Numbered from the stretch's first letter, positions 38,174 to 59,829 are shown. The stretch: 64,000 bases of DNA from an uncultured Caldilinea sp. (GCF_937128415.1 NZ_CAKZMJ010000084.1:1-64000); one strand, 5' to 3'. Numbers and translations are program-made. Notes: a model not told the origin generated them from the letters alone.

Positions 38174-39367
38174 TCACAAATTGCGTGGGTAAAGCTCCAG
38201 GGCGTTGCTTGTCTCCATCATTGCGCTTGCCACCGCCCCCATCACGGCGGCGTCTACATGAGACGCCGACACTAGGATCGGCGGCGTATGGGGCGCAAGG
38301 CCGTTGAACCGCCGCCGGACTTCGTCGATCAAGATTGAGCCGTATTTTGCCAGTTCTCCGCTGATGATGACCATCTCTGGATCAAGAATTGCAGACAGGT
38401 TGGCGATGGCAATGACGATGTAATCAATGGTCTCATCGACGACCTGCGCCGCTGCTTCATCTCCTTGCGTGGCTGCAATCAGGATCGTTTCCGCTGTGAT
38501 CTCCGTTCGATCCGCAGCAAATAACATCGATGACGCTCCAGCTTCCACTGCGGTCCAAAAACGTCGGACGATCCCGGAACATCCGGCCAGACCTTCCAGA
38601 CACCCATAAGTGTCATAGGCGTAGCCCAAAAACTGCCGTCCGGGAATCAGGTATCCGATCTCACCGGATGCGCAATGTGTCCCCCGATAGAGTTTGCCAT
38701 TGAGAATCAGGCCGGCGCCGATGCCGTCTCCGAGCGAAATACAGACAACATTATTGAGGCCCTGCGCTACGCCCCGCCAGTTCTCCCCCAGCACAATCAG
38801 GTTCACCTCATTCTCCACAAAGACCGGCAGGTGAAGCGTATCCTGAAGCAAATTGCGCAGAGGAAGATTGCGCCAGCCCAACGTCGGCGACCAGACGACA
38901 ATGCCCTCAGGATATTGCACGATCGACGGGGCTCCGACGCCAACCCCACGCACAGGGATGCCAAGGGAGTGCGCTTTGGCATGAAGCGCCGAGATCAATT
39001 GAATCAACTGCTCGACACCGCCATCACCGCACTCCATTCGCTCTGTGCGCGATTCGATGATTTGACCGTTTAAGTCCGCAAGCGCGCCTACGACCTGTTG
39101 GCCGATATAGACCCCAATCATAAGTGCAGACTGAGGGTTAAAGCGCAAAAGCGTCGCCGGGCGCCCACCTTGGGAATCGACCACTTCGGATTCAAGAATT
39201 GCGCCCTCTTCGAGCATTTTAGAGACAATGCGCGTGACGGTTGGCGGGCTGAGCTGAAGCCTACGCGCAATTTCAGCGCGAGGCAACGGCCCTTCGCGAT
39301 AGATTAGGTCCAGCACCGCCGAGCGGTTCACACGACGCAGTAACCTTGCATCACCGGTTCGCTTCAT
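38174..39367 (-). CDS. ROK-family transcriptional regulator (NagC/XylR-like)
   Basis: 397 residues. An N-terminal winged helix (LDLIYREGPLPRAEIARRLQ, LSPPTVTRIVSKMLEEG, GGRP wing) precedes a ROK sugar-kinase fold (IGVYIGQQVVGALADLNG; SLGDGIGAGLI). The catalytic aspartate motif is altered to N-E-V-N at 186-189 and the usual C-x-C-G-x-x-G-C zinc motif is absent, so it should sense sugar rather than phosphorylate it. It is the first gene of the amino-sugar cluster and is probably an autorepressor acting on the palindrome at 39433-39451. Confidence 0.9.
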   Translation of the reverse strand: MKRTGDARLLRRVNRSAVLDLIYREGPLPRAEIARRLQLSPPTVTRIVSKMLEEGAILESEVVDSQGGRPATLLRFNPQSALMIGVYIGQQVVGALADLNGQIIESRTERMECGDGGVEQLIQLISALHAKAHSLGIPVRGVGVGAPSIVQYPEGIVVWSPTLGWRNLPLRNLLQDTLHLPVFVENEVNLIVLGENWRGVAQGLNNVVCISLGDGIGAGLILNGKLYRGTHCASGEIGYLIPGRQFLGYAYDTYGCLEGLAGCSGIVRRFWTAVEAGASSMLFAADRTEITAETILIAATQGDEAAAQVVDETIDYIVIAIANLSAILDPEMVIISGELAKYGSILIDEVRRRFNGLAPHTPPILVSASHVDAAVMGAVASAMMETSNALELYPRNL

Positions 39368-39432
39368 CGCAGGTGAAACGAAAAACTATACGCTTTGAGA
39401 TATACACTTAACAGGGAAACCACAAAGGGAGT

Positions 39433-39451
39433 TTCTTTCTGAAAGAAAGAA
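39433..39451. promoter_or_regulatory. Palindromic operator, likely ROK-regulator site
   Basis: TTCTTTCT-GAA-AGAAAGAA, a perfect 8+3+8 dyad. Its right half overlaps the -10 and its centre coincides with the predicted transcription start of the ROK operon, a classical repressor position. Confidence 0.65.
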
Positions 39452-39476
39452 TATCAGAGCGACGAGCGACTGTCAA
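39448..39476 (-). promoter_or_regulatory. Promoter of the ROK/amino-sugar operon
   Basis: On the minus strand a perfect TTGACA (39476-39471), a 17-base spacer and TATTCT (39453-39448). The predicted start near 39441 leaves a ~74-base leader. Confidence 0.75.
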
Positions 39477-39640
39477 GCGTTATTTCATTGTCTTTTTTTC
39501 TGTTGTTCCGCTGTTGTCAACGCTCGCAGTTTCGCTTTTGGCGCTCAGTGCAGTTCGGTTCGGAGATAGCTTAATATTTTTCCGACAGAAAATCGATGAA
39601 CAGCAGCGCCTCATCCGACTCTATCATCGGTGGCTGTTCT

Positions 39641-40579
39641 TCACCAATCACATGTAACAATTTCCTCGTTGGGTGGGGTCTGTGAGGGTTGATTGCCTGC
39701 GCTCACCGCCGGAAGGAAAATCTGATAGCCGTTCATCGCCTCCGCCGCGCCGGCGGTCACCAACGTGATGCGGCTGCAGGCGGCGTAGGTCTGCGCGCCC
39801 TTGCGCAGCTCCGCCGAGACGACCTGCTCGCCGGGCCGGTCGTCGAGCGTCCAGGCGAAGCTGCTGGCGAAGGGACGCCACGCTTCCCAGGCGCCGCTGT
39901 TGTTGCGTAGCCGCATCTCGCTCCAGTCGCCGTAGATGTAGACGCTGACCTCACGGCTGGCGGTGGTAGGAGCGTCGTTGTTGATGACCATGGGATAGAC
40001 GTCCCGTCGCGAGCCAAAATCCTGCACCCAGTAGGCGCCATAATCGCCTGCGCCGCTGAAATACCCCACCCCGATCTCGCGCAGGTCGGGGTTGAGGATG
40101 TTGCGCCGGTGGCCTTCACTGCTCAACCAACCTTGCATCACCGCCTCCGGCGTGCGATAGCCGGCGGCGACGTTCTCCGCCGCCGCCCAATAGTTATACC
40201 AGACGCGCATGCGCTCGAATGCGCTGCAGACGCGCACCAGCGCGCCGTTGTTGCGGTCATGGGTGTCGTGGCTGAAGTAGTTGTCCAGCGCCAGATCGGC
40301 GGCGTGGTAGCGCGCCGCCTTGTCCAGCGCCGCCGTGCGCTTGAGCGGCGGGACGCCGTTGGCGACGCGTTCGCGGTTGACCAATTCCACTACGCGCGCT
40401 TCATATTCGCTGTTGACGACGGCGACATCCGCTCCGCCGCAGCCGGTGAAGGCGACTTCCCAAGCAGAGGCCGCGATGGATGGCGCCGTCGCCAGGCAAG
40501 ACAACAGAAGAATGGCCGCAATTCCAATGACGCCTTGTCTGAACTTCATCACCGAACAAGCCCAAAATCCCCGATTCAT
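39641..40579 (-). CDS. Secreted CAP-domain (SCP/YkwD-like) protein
   Basis: About 312 residues. A signal peptide (MKFRQGVIGIAAILLLSCLATA, ending near PSIAASA) follows a short N-terminal stretch; ATG 40579 is chosen because AAAGGTG precedes it, but ATG 40549, directly at MKFRQG, is equally plausible. The CAP domain is clear: VVELVNRERVANGVPPLKRTAALDKAARYHA, NYFSHD, and GWLSSEGHRRNILNPDLREIGVGYF. The C-terminal ~130 residues are a beta-rich domain with an LPAVSAGN-type tail seen in secreted Chloroflexota proteins. CAP proteins act extracellularly with varied or unknown function. Confidence 0.85.
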   Translation of the reverse strand: MNRGFWACSVMKFRQGVIGIAAILLLSCLATAPSIAASAWEVAFTGCGGADVAVVNSEYEARVVELVNRERVANGVPPLKRTAALDKAARYHAADLALDNYFSHDTHDRNNGALVRVCSAFERMRVWYNYWAAAENVAAGYRTPEAVMQGWLSSEGHRRNILNPDLREIGVGYFSGAGDYGAYWVQDFGSRRDVYPMVINNDAPTTASREVSVYIYGDWSEMRLRNNSGAWEAWRPFASSFAWTLDDRPGEQVVSAELRKGAQTYAACSRITLVTAGAAEAMNGYQIFLPAVSAGNQPSQTPPNEEIVTCDW

Positions 40580-40804
40580 AAAAGACCACACCTTTTTGCG
40601 CTTTATGCAATTTCCAGGTTTTTGCGAAGGATGATGACTATAAAATATCGCCAAACGCTTGTCTAAACGTTCCTCATTGTACGCAGAAAGACAACCCATT
40701 TCATGGTGCATTTGCTTCGAGTTGCATGCGCCTGATGCACGGCTTTTCGTCTAATATTGAGCGTTAGAGTTATCAGTGGGCTAATGCAGAGAGTCGATGG
40801 CGCG

Positions 40805-43138
<2,334 letters not shown>

Positions 43139-43147
43139 AGGATTCGT

Positions 43148-45004
<1,857 letters not shown>

Positions 45005-45073
45005 CCAATCGTAGCAAGAATCGGCGAGCAGGAAGAGGCGACGACTCGCGGAAACTTATCATGACGATCGCCG

Positions 45074-45330
45074 TCAACCGCCGCCGCGCAGCGTCTTCCA
45101 ATGCAACTGCGCAAAGAGCGCGTCGAGCGTCGCCTGCTCGCCGACAAAGACAACGGTGGCGCCGCCGACGCTGAGCGAACCGATCTGGCGACGTTGGGCC
45201 GGTCGCAGCTCCGCGCGCCAGCCGTCGCCTTCCATCTGGTTTTCGCCCACCGCGTGACCGCCGAGCTGGGTGAGGTACTCCTGCATCAGCCAAACCGGCA
45301 CGCCGTAGTAGTCATGTTCGACGCGCACCG

Positions 45331-45334
<4 letters not shown>
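45074..45334 (-). CDS. Small protein coupled to a MoaD-like gene, unknown function
   Basis: 86 residues. I do not recognise the family. Beta-strand-rich segments (TVRVEHDYYGVPVWLMQEYL; GSLSVGGATVVFVG) alternate with helices, and the protein ends in LRGGG. A C-terminal di-glycine is the hallmark of ubiquitin-fold modifiers, but the remainder does not obviously match that fold. Its ATG overlaps the stop of the MoaD-like gene (45331-45334), so the two are translationally coupled and probably work together, perhaps in sulfur transfer or cofactor assembly for the downstream cytochrome protein. Confidence 0.65.
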
Positions 45335-45615
<281 letters not shown>

Positions 45616-45827
45616 TGCTACGTTTCCTTGTTCAAAAATCCTTTAAACGAATCCATCCGGTTTTCCCCTGCCGTTGGCGTCTCGGTCTCAACCTCGCGCC
45701 AAAAACCCTCGTGCGTCACCCCATTCATCATAATTGATTCGATCAAATGCACGAAAACGATTCCGATGAGCAAAACGAAGCTCTCATCTTGCATCAAAAA
45801 AACGCATAAGCCCCTGCATCAACGCCC

Positions 45828-47498
<1,671 letters not shown>

Positions 47499-47850
47499 GG
47501 TCTCCTCCTCGGTTCAACTGGGGATCGAAGTAAACGCATCTGTCTTTGCATTTTACCATCGATGTCCTTCCGTTCGCTCTTTGCATTCGTTATGGACGCG
47601 GACTGCGGGCGCAGGCCTTCGTCTGCGCTTCGAACGCCGAAATCGTTTGGCTTCGCCTGGGTTTCTTCACCGGCTTCTTCAAAAGTCAGAGACGACGGTT
47701 TTTCAATTTTTCATGGCGCTAATGTGAAAATAGATTCAACGCAAAGGTGCAAAGAAGCGCAAAAGAGCGCTTTGTGAGCCGGGCGGGGTTTCATCGTCTG
47801 CGGCGCCGTCCAAACATGGCGCCCGAAGAGCAGGGGCGAGCGAGGGGTCG
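47499..47850. other. Divergent intergenic region, AidB-like and exporter genes
   Basis: 352 bases without a credible gene. A small hairpin (GCGCAG/CTGCGC) lies near 47608-47627, and an A-rich stretch near 47720-47765. No confident promoter was found. Confidence 0.5.
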
Positions 47851-49631
<1,781 letters not shown>

Positions 49632-49706
49632 ATCGTTTGCGTAACGCGCTACTTGCGGGTATTCTGTCCTGCACCGTCTCGGCTTTTTGACGAAAGGACG
49701 CGCCCC

Positions 49707-50390
49707 ATGGGGGTTCTCCAAGATTTTTTCACCTATCTTCACCATCTCTCGCAAGTCATCCACTACGCGCTGACGTTGGATCCACGCCTCTACGCCTACG
49801 TGAGCGCCAACCCAAGCGCAAACTGGCTCGTCGCCGGCGTGGTCTTCCTGGCGGGCGCATCGACGTTGCTGGGGCAGAGCGTAGTGCTCTTCGTCAACCG
49901 CGTGCGGCGAGGAAGATTTCTCTTTAGTCTGGCGCTCAACGGTGTGATGTATATCATCAGTTATCTGGTGTGGGGCGCCATGATTGCTCTGGTCGGGCGG
50001 TTTCTGTTCAGCGATCCGCCCGCTTGGGGTTCGGTCATCCGTCTGGTCGGGTTGAGCACGGCGCCGCTGATCTTCGGCTTTTTCATTTTGATCCCCTGGA
50101 TGGGGCCGTTTATCGGTCGCGTGTTGAATGTGTGGGGCTTCCTGATCCTGCTAAGCGCCGTGGAGTTCGGCTTTCAGATCGGCTTCTGGCAGGCGCTGCT
50201 ATGCGTGGGCCTCGGCTGGCTATTGATGCTGGCGCTCCATCGCGCAGTGGGGCGGCCGATCGTGGCGCTGCGCAATCGGCTCTGGCGGCGGGTCATCGGC
50301 AGCTCGCTGGACGCGTCCACGGAGGACCTGTTGTTGCAATTCGCCCAAAAAGGCGAAGCGCCGGTGGTGCTGCAGAGAGGCCGTCAATGA
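49707..50390 (+). CDS. Multi-pass membrane protein, unknown function
   Basis: 227 residues with about five hydrophobic segments; I do not assign it firmly to a family, although the layout (LFVNRVRRGRFLFSLALNGV; TAPLIFGFFILIPWMGPFIG) is reminiscent of Yip1-type membrane proteins. ATG 49707 is preferred because AAAGGA lies eight bases upstream. Its stop overlaps the following gene as ATGA (50387-50390). The cluster with a Nat-type exporter suggests a membrane-associated role. Confidence 0.75.
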   Translation: MGVLQDFFTYLHHLSQVIHYALTLDPRLYAYVSANPSANWLVAGVVFLAGASTLLGQSVVLFVNRVRRGRFLFSLALNGVMYIISYLVWGAMIALVGRFLFSDPPAWGSVIRLVGLSTAPLIFGFFILIPWMGPFIGRVLNVWGFLILLSAVEFGFQIGFWQALLCVGLGWLLMLALHRAVGRPIVALRNRLWRRVIGSSLDASTEDLLLQFAQKGEAPVVLQRGRQ

Positions 50391-51436
50391 TCACCTACCT
50401 GTTCCTGGGCGTGTTTCTTCTCCTCTTTGTCACCGCTGCACTGGCGCCGCTGGAGTCGCTGGGCTGGTGGGCCGGTTGGACGCGTGAAGCAAGCGCCAAA
50501 GAAGCTCGACCGAAGGCGAAACCCTCCGTCGCTGCACACCGGGCGGACGAACCCGACTTCTATCTGATCTATCTCTCCGGCATCGGTGCCATTTCCGGCG
50601 ACTCCTTCCCGGAAGAGGAGTATCCCTTCCTGCAAGGACTCAAGGCTCGCCTGCCCACTGCGAAGGTGATCACCGACGTTTACCCCTACTCGGTCACCAA
50701 CAACGGCTTGACCGGCCAGCGTTTCTTCGCCGGGCTTTGGAAGCGCATCGAGAAGATGCGTTGGAAGAACCCCAACAGCATGCTGGCGTTGTTTGTCAAC
50801 CTGCGCAACGCTTTGCAAATGTTCGTCTCCGCCGATCGCCGCTATGGGCCGATCTACAATCTCGGCATCGCCAATGAAATTTACCGCGTCTTGCTGCAAC
50901 ACGGCTACAGGCCGGAAAACGGTCGTCCGATCGTGCTGTTGGGTTGGAGCGGCGGCGGTCAGATCGCCATCGGCGCGGCCAACTACCTGGCCGACCTGCC
51001 CAGTCCGTTGTACGTCATCTCGCTCGGCGGCATGTTGTCCGACGACCCAGGGCTGGAGAAGCTGACGCATCTCTGGCATCTCTACGGCGTGGCCGATCCG
51101 CTGCAGGCGTTAGGAGCCGTCCTCTACGCCGGTCGCTGGCCGATCTTCCCGCACTCGCCCTGGAACAACGCCATGGCGGAAGGCCGGATCGATATCATTT
51201 GCCTGGGCCACTACAGACACAACAACGAGCGCAATTACTTCGACATGAAAACGCCGTTGCCCAATGACGCCCGCGGGCGCACGTACGGAGAGAAAACGCT
51301 CGACGCCGTCGTTCATATTCTGGAAGATCAAAAATTGATCGGTGGAGCGTCGGAAGAGGAAGAACAAAGGCAGCGCAGCGCCGCTGCAACGATGCAAGAG
51401 GCGCCTCCGTCGTCCTCTCTCCAAACTGCAGCGTAA
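50387..51436 (+). CDS. Membrane-anchored alpha/beta-hydrolase-like protein
   Basis: 349 residues. An N-terminal hydrophobic segment (MITYLFLGVFLLLFVTAALA) anchors it, and the body contains a nucleophile-elbow motif GWSGGG with Ser188 preceded by strand PIVLL. DFYLIYLSGIGAISGDSFPEEE and IDIICLGHYRHNNERNYFD could supply acid and histidine. Catalytic activity is not proven. It begins by overlapping the preceding membrane-protein gene and is the last gene of a four-gene co-directional set. The C-terminus is a low-complexity E/Q/S-rich tail. No close family name is recognised. Confidence 0.75.
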   Translation: MITYLFLGVFLLLFVTAALAPLESLGWWAGWTREASAKEARPKAKPSVAAHRADEPDFYLIYLSGIGAISGDSFPEEEYPFLQGLKARLPTAKVITDVYPYSVTNNGLTGQRFFAGLWKRIEKMRWKNPNSMLALFVNLRNALQMFVSADRRYGPIYNLGIANEIYRVLLQHGYRPENGRPIVLLGWSGGGQIAIGAANYLADLPSPLYVISLGGMLSDDPGLEKLTHLWHLYGVADPLQALGAVLYAGRWPIFPHSPWNNAMAEGRIDIICLGHYRHNNERNYFDMKTPLPNDARGRTYGEKTLDAVVHILEDQKLIGGASEEEEQRQRSAAATMQEAPPSSSLQTAA

Positions 51437-51496
51437 ATTGCGCGAGAGGAAAAACGTTTCACTCGCTGCACTCTTGGCGCCGCAACGAGGTCGCTT

Positions 51497-52540
51497 TCAA
51501 TAGGCAGCCAACGCACGCGCCGCCGCATAGATTTTCTCTGCATTAGGGCGATACGCGTCTTCGAGCGGCGGGCTGAAGGGGATCGGCGTGTCCAGCCCAC
51601 CCATGCGCTGCACGGGCGCATCGAGCCACTCGAAGGCCTCCTCGGCGATCAGCGCCGCCACTTCGGCGCCGACGCCGGCCAGCTTGTTGGCCGCGTGCAC
51701 CACGAGCACCTTGCCGGTCTTGCGCGCCGTCGCCAGGATCGCCTCTTTGTCCAGCGGTTTGAGCGAACGCAAGTCGAGCACCTCGGCGTCGACGCCTTCC
51801 TGCGCCAGCCGCTCTGCAGCCGCCAGCGCCTGATGCAGCATTGCACCGTAGGTGATGATCGACAGATCCGCCCCCACGCGCGCCAGGTTGGCTTTGCCCA
51901 GCGGCACGATGTACTCGCCGGGCGGCACATGTCCCTTCAGCGAACGATAGAGCGGCTTGCTCTCGAAATAGATCACCGGGTTGTCGTCGCGGATCGCAGC
52001 GATCAGCAGTCCTTTGGCGTCGGCGGGCGTGGCCGGCGCCACGACTTTTAGCCCCGGCGTATGGACGAACCACGCTTCGGGATTCTGGCTGTGAAACGGC
52101 CCGGCGCGCAGGCCGCCGTCCGCCGGCGCGCGGATGACCCAGGGCACGGCCCCGCCCCAGCGGTAATGGGTGGTGGCGGCAAATTGCACGATGCTGTCGA
52201 AGGCCGAGCTGATGAAATCGGCGAACTGCATTTCCACCACGGGCCGCAGTCCCATCAACGCCATGCCGGTGGCTGCGGCGACGAAACCTAGCTCGGCGAT
52301 CGGGGTGTTGATGACGCGCCGCGCGCCGAACTCCGCCTCGAAGCCTTTGGTGACTTTGAATGCGCCGCCGAATTCACCCGCAATGTCCTCGCCCATCAAC
52401 AGCACGTTGGGGTCGCGGCGCATCTCTTCACGCAACGCCTCGCTGATGGCGGCGATGTAGGTCAGCTCGCGGGCGACGTCGGTTGGACTCTGAAGCATGT
52501 TTGGGTCATCGGTGAACGGAAGTGCGCCGGCCGTCTTCAT
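51497..52540 (-). CDS. pdhB: 2-oxo acid dehydrogenase E1 component, beta subunit
   Basis: About 347 residues. The conserved MGEDIAGEFGGAFKVTKGFEAEFGARRVINTPIAE, VVEMQFADFISSAFDSIVQFAAT and KVVAPATPADAKGLLIAAIRDDNPVIYFE place it in the PdhB/AcoB/BkdB family; it binds thiamine diphosphate together with E1-alpha. ATG 52540 is preferred over GTG 52549, since AGGAGA lies about ten bases before the ATG but abuts the GTG. It follows pdhA after five bases. No E2 or E3 gene is in the window, so pyruvate versus branched-chain or acetoin specificity is unresolved. Confidence 0.88.
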   Translation of the reverse strand: MKTAGALPFTDDPNMLQSPTDVARELTYIAAISEALREEMRRDPNVLLMGEDIAGEFGGAFKVTKGFEAEFGARRVINTPIAELGFVAAATGMALMGLRPVVEMQFADFISSAFDSIVQFAATTHYRWGGAVPWVIRAPADGGLRAGPFHSQNPEAWFVHTPGLKVVAPATPADAKGLLIAAIRDDNPVIYFESKPLYRSLKGHVPPGEYIVPLGKANLARVGADLSIITYGAMLHQALAAAERLAQEGVDAEVLDLRSLKPLDKEAILATARKTGKVLVVHAANKLAGVGAEVAALIAEEAFEWLDAPVQRMGGLDTPIPFSPPLEDAYRPNAEKIYAAARALAAY

Positions 52541-52545
52541 CCCCT

Positions 52546-53526
<981 letters not shown>

Positions 53527-53541
53527 GCAGCCTCCCGTCGA

Positions 53542-54299
<758 letters not shown>

Positions 54300-54303
<4 letters not shown>

Positions 54304-55202
54304 TTTCGCCTTCTCGGATGGCTTTGCAGGTTCAGGCTTGTTTTTCTTGCGACTGTCTCCTTGCGCCTTTCTTTGGGGCGAGGCGATGCAATAGGCGTTC
54401 GTCGATTCGGCGTGCGGGTCGTCGAACGGCCATCGGGCGCCGGCTCTAACCCCACCGCCCTGCGCAGCGCGCGCACCTCCGCCTGGGACAAGGCCACGCA
54501 CTGCCCCAGCGCCAGGTCGCCCAGCGTCAAGGGGCCGATCGCCCAGCGCACCAACCGCAGGGTAGGATACCCCACCGCTGCGGTCATATGGCGAATCTGA
54601 CGTTTTTTGCCTTCTCGCAGCACAATGCGCAGCCAGACGCCTGCACTCGGCCCTTTGCTCAGCTTCAGCGCTTCGGGCGGCGCCTGGACAATCTCCACTT
54701 CCGCCGGCGCGGTGCGACCTTCGGGCAACTCGACGCCCTCGCGCAGCGCCGCCAGCGCGGCGGCGGTGGGCGTCCTTTCCACCAACACGTAATAGGTCTT
54801 GGGATGTTCGTAGCGCGGATGGGTGAGCCGATGCGCCAGCTCGCCGTCATCGGTGAGCAACACCAGCCCTTCGCTGTGCAGGTCGAGCCGTCCGACCGGG
54901 AAAAGTCGGCCCGCGTCCGGCGGCGCCAGGTCGAGCACGGTGCGGCGCTCGCCCTCTGCAGCCGGAGCGTCGCTGAGCACCCCGCGCGGCTTGTGCACTT
55001 TGTAATAGCGGTGCGTCGAGGCGGGTTTCACCGTTGCGCCATCGACGACGATGCGGTCGCGCGCCGGATCGACCTTGACGCCCAAGGTCTGCACGATTTT
55101 TCCGTTCACCTGCACGCGGCCGGCCGCGATCAAGTCTTCACACTTGCGCCGACTGCCGACGCCTGCGGCGGCCAACACTTTTTGCAATCTCTCAAGAGTC
55201 AT
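54300..55202 (-). CDS. RluB/RsuA-family rRNA pseudouridine synthase
   Basis: 300 residues. The S4 RNA-binding domain is MTLERLQKVLAAAGVGSRRK, then GRVQVNGKIV; the catalytic aspartate is Asp107 in GRLDLHSEGLVLLT; and the C-terminal KKRQIRHMTAAVGYPTLRLVR is the RsuA/RluB motif. It isomerises a specific uridine in 23S rRNA or 16S rRNA. The last ~55 residues are a basic disordered tail (RRKETVARKTSLNLQ, SHPRRRK). First gene of the rluB-cmk-pdhAB set; no Shine-Dalgarno sequence is seen. Confidence 0.9.
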
Positions 55203-55292
55203 GAAGATGGATTGTAGCGCCGATGCATTTTTGCGTCAACGCGGAGAGGCGGGCGCTGTTGTCCGATTCGAGCGAATTGGGCTTCTCGGAGG

Positions 55293-55685
55293 CTATGAAT
55301 CGGATTGGAAAACAAGATCATCCAATGAGACATTCAGTGCGTGTGCAATCGCCAGCAACACCCCTTTGCTGCCGACGCGCTTGCCGGTTTCGAGTTGTGA
55401 TAAATACGCCGGACTGATCCCGGCTCTTTCCGCAAGTTGTTGTTGGGTGAGCCCGCGATACTCGCGCCAGACTTTGATCGGATTTTCACCATCTAACAGC
55501 GCAAAGACAACCTCGCCTGGAATAGTTTCTTCTTTTCCTTGTTCAATCGCCAACTTTACGGCGTCGAAATCACGAATATCTTGCAATAGTTCAACTTCCT
55601 CGATGAGCTGCAGGTAGGCTTCATAGGGCAACACTGCCCATTCAGGTCGTCCATCACGCGCTATGATCTGTACAGAGGCGTTCAT
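55293..55685 (-). CDS. XRE-type antitoxin of a RelE-family toxin-antitoxin pair
   Basis: 130 residues. The N-terminal ~60 resemble RelB/Phd-type antitoxins (GRPEWAVLPYEAYLQLIEEV), followed by an XRE helix-turn-helix (YRGLTQQQLAERAGISPAYLS, QLETGKR) at about 75-125. The gene overlaps the toxin stop by four bases (ATGA), and follows it, the HigBA-like order. It should neutralise the toxin and repress the operon. Confidence 0.85.
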   Translation of the reverse strand: MNASVQIIARDGRPEWAVLPYEAYLQLIEEVELLQDIRDFDAVKLAIEQGKEETIPGEVVFALLDGENPIKVWREYRGLTQQQLAERAGISPAYLSQLETGKRVGSKGVLLAIAHALNVSLDDLVFQSDS

Positions 55686-55939
55686 CGATAAACCTCCCCA
55701 CGTTTTGCGATCTTGATCACTAAAATCGCCAAGACATCGTGCTGGATTTCATAAATGATTCGCCAGTCCCCTACTCGTAAGCGATATCCTGGGCGATTTT
55801 GCAGCTTTTTGATATTGCTATTAGGTGCATATGGATCTAACGCCAGCAGTTGTAATTTTTCGCGTATCAGAATGGCTGTATTTCTGGGCAAGCGCAACAA
55901 GGTTCTCTGCGCTTCCTTTGCAAATACAATTCTATACAC
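55682..55939 (-). CDS. RelE/ParE-superfamily toxin
   Basis: 85 residues. RLPRNTAILIREKLQLLALD, GYRLRVGDWRIIYEI and the C-terminal KRGEVYR match the RelE family of ribosome-dependent mRNA interferases. The start is a GTG (55939). A CATAAT lies 9-14 bases upstream (55953-55948), so the transcript may be nearly leaderless. Precedes its antitoxin. Activity is inferred from conserved basic residues. Confidence 0.85.
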   Translation of the reverse strand: MYRIVFAKEAQRTLLRLPRNTAILIREKLQLLALDPYAPNSNIKKLQNRPGYRLRVGDWRIIYEIQHDVLAILVIKIAKRGEVYR

Positions 55940-55950
55940 AATCTTGTATT
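55923..55950. promoter_or_regulatory. Candidate toxin-antitoxin operator
   Basis: AATACAA (55923-55929) and its complement TTGTATT (55944-55950) flank the GTG start codon and overlap the putative -10 CATAAT (55948-55953). This is the expected site for autorepression by the antitoxin. Confidence 0.4.
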
Positions 55951-56298
55951 ATGTTGCGCTTCGTTGAATTTCCTAAGACCTTGCGGTTCCCCAAGAATGT
56001 ACAGTGCGGAGCCGCGCCGGCTGCCTCCCCGACAGGTTGTAGACTGGTCCTGTCCTTCGAGAACAGGCGCTGGGAGCCGCATTTCCACCATCATCGTTGC
56101 TTTGACAGATTGTAGACCAGCCCTGTCATTCGAGAATGTGCGGCTGGGAGCCGCACCTACTATGTTAATTTAATATATATATATTAGCATAATGCAATAA
56201 ATATCAACAAGAAAAATTTGCAATTTGCAATTTCAATAAACGATACCGGTGATTCCCCCCAGAAGCTTCGGGAAACGCCGAGCCGTTCAAAAACCATC
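55940..56298. other. Intergenic region with REP-like repeats
   Basis: 359 bases upstream of the toxin-antitoxin operon and downstream of the alcohol dehydrogenase. No gene is seen. Two diverged copies of a ~55-base element occupy 56031-56160, followed by an AT-rich stretch (56161-56260). Confidence 0.6.
56031..56160 (+). repeat. Two diverged copies of a REP-like element
   Basis: Copy A starts at 56031 (GACAGGTTGTAGACTGGTCC) and copy B at 56104 (GACAGATTGTAGACCAGCCC); both continue through CCTGTC or its variant, TTCGAGAA, and a GCGCTGGGAGCCGCA or GTGCGGCTGGGAGCCGCAC palindrome. Copy B ends CACCTAC, so on the minus strand the hairpin is headed by GTAG. The flanks match the solitary copy at 29733-29765. 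Confidence 0.65.
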
Positions 56299-57309
<1,011 letters not shown>

Positions 57310-57383
57310 GCTCAATTACAGCAAGCCGGCTTGTCTTGCCGGCCTCGGGAACAAATCGGGAGACTGAACTATGAGGCAGCACA

Positions 57384-57422
57384 GCCATCGTTCCAGAAAG
57401 GCAATCTTCCCGGAACGATGGC
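57384..57422 (-). terminator. 17-bp hairpin after secF
   Basis: Arms 57384-57400 and 57406-57422 pair with two G-T wobbles around a 5-base loop (GCAAT), 15 bases beyond the secF stop. No T tract follows. The stem centre CTTCCnGRAAG resembles the hairpins at 18415 and 61541. Confidence 0.5.
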
Positions 57423-57437
57423 GAGTTCGACGGCCGC

Positions 57438-58387
<950 letters not shown>

Positions 58388-58446
58388 CGTCCATCTCCTG
58401 TGGATTTCGACAGCCGCTGTTCAAAAGGGCTGTAGGCCAAACCTTG

Positions 58447-59829
<1,383 letters not shown>

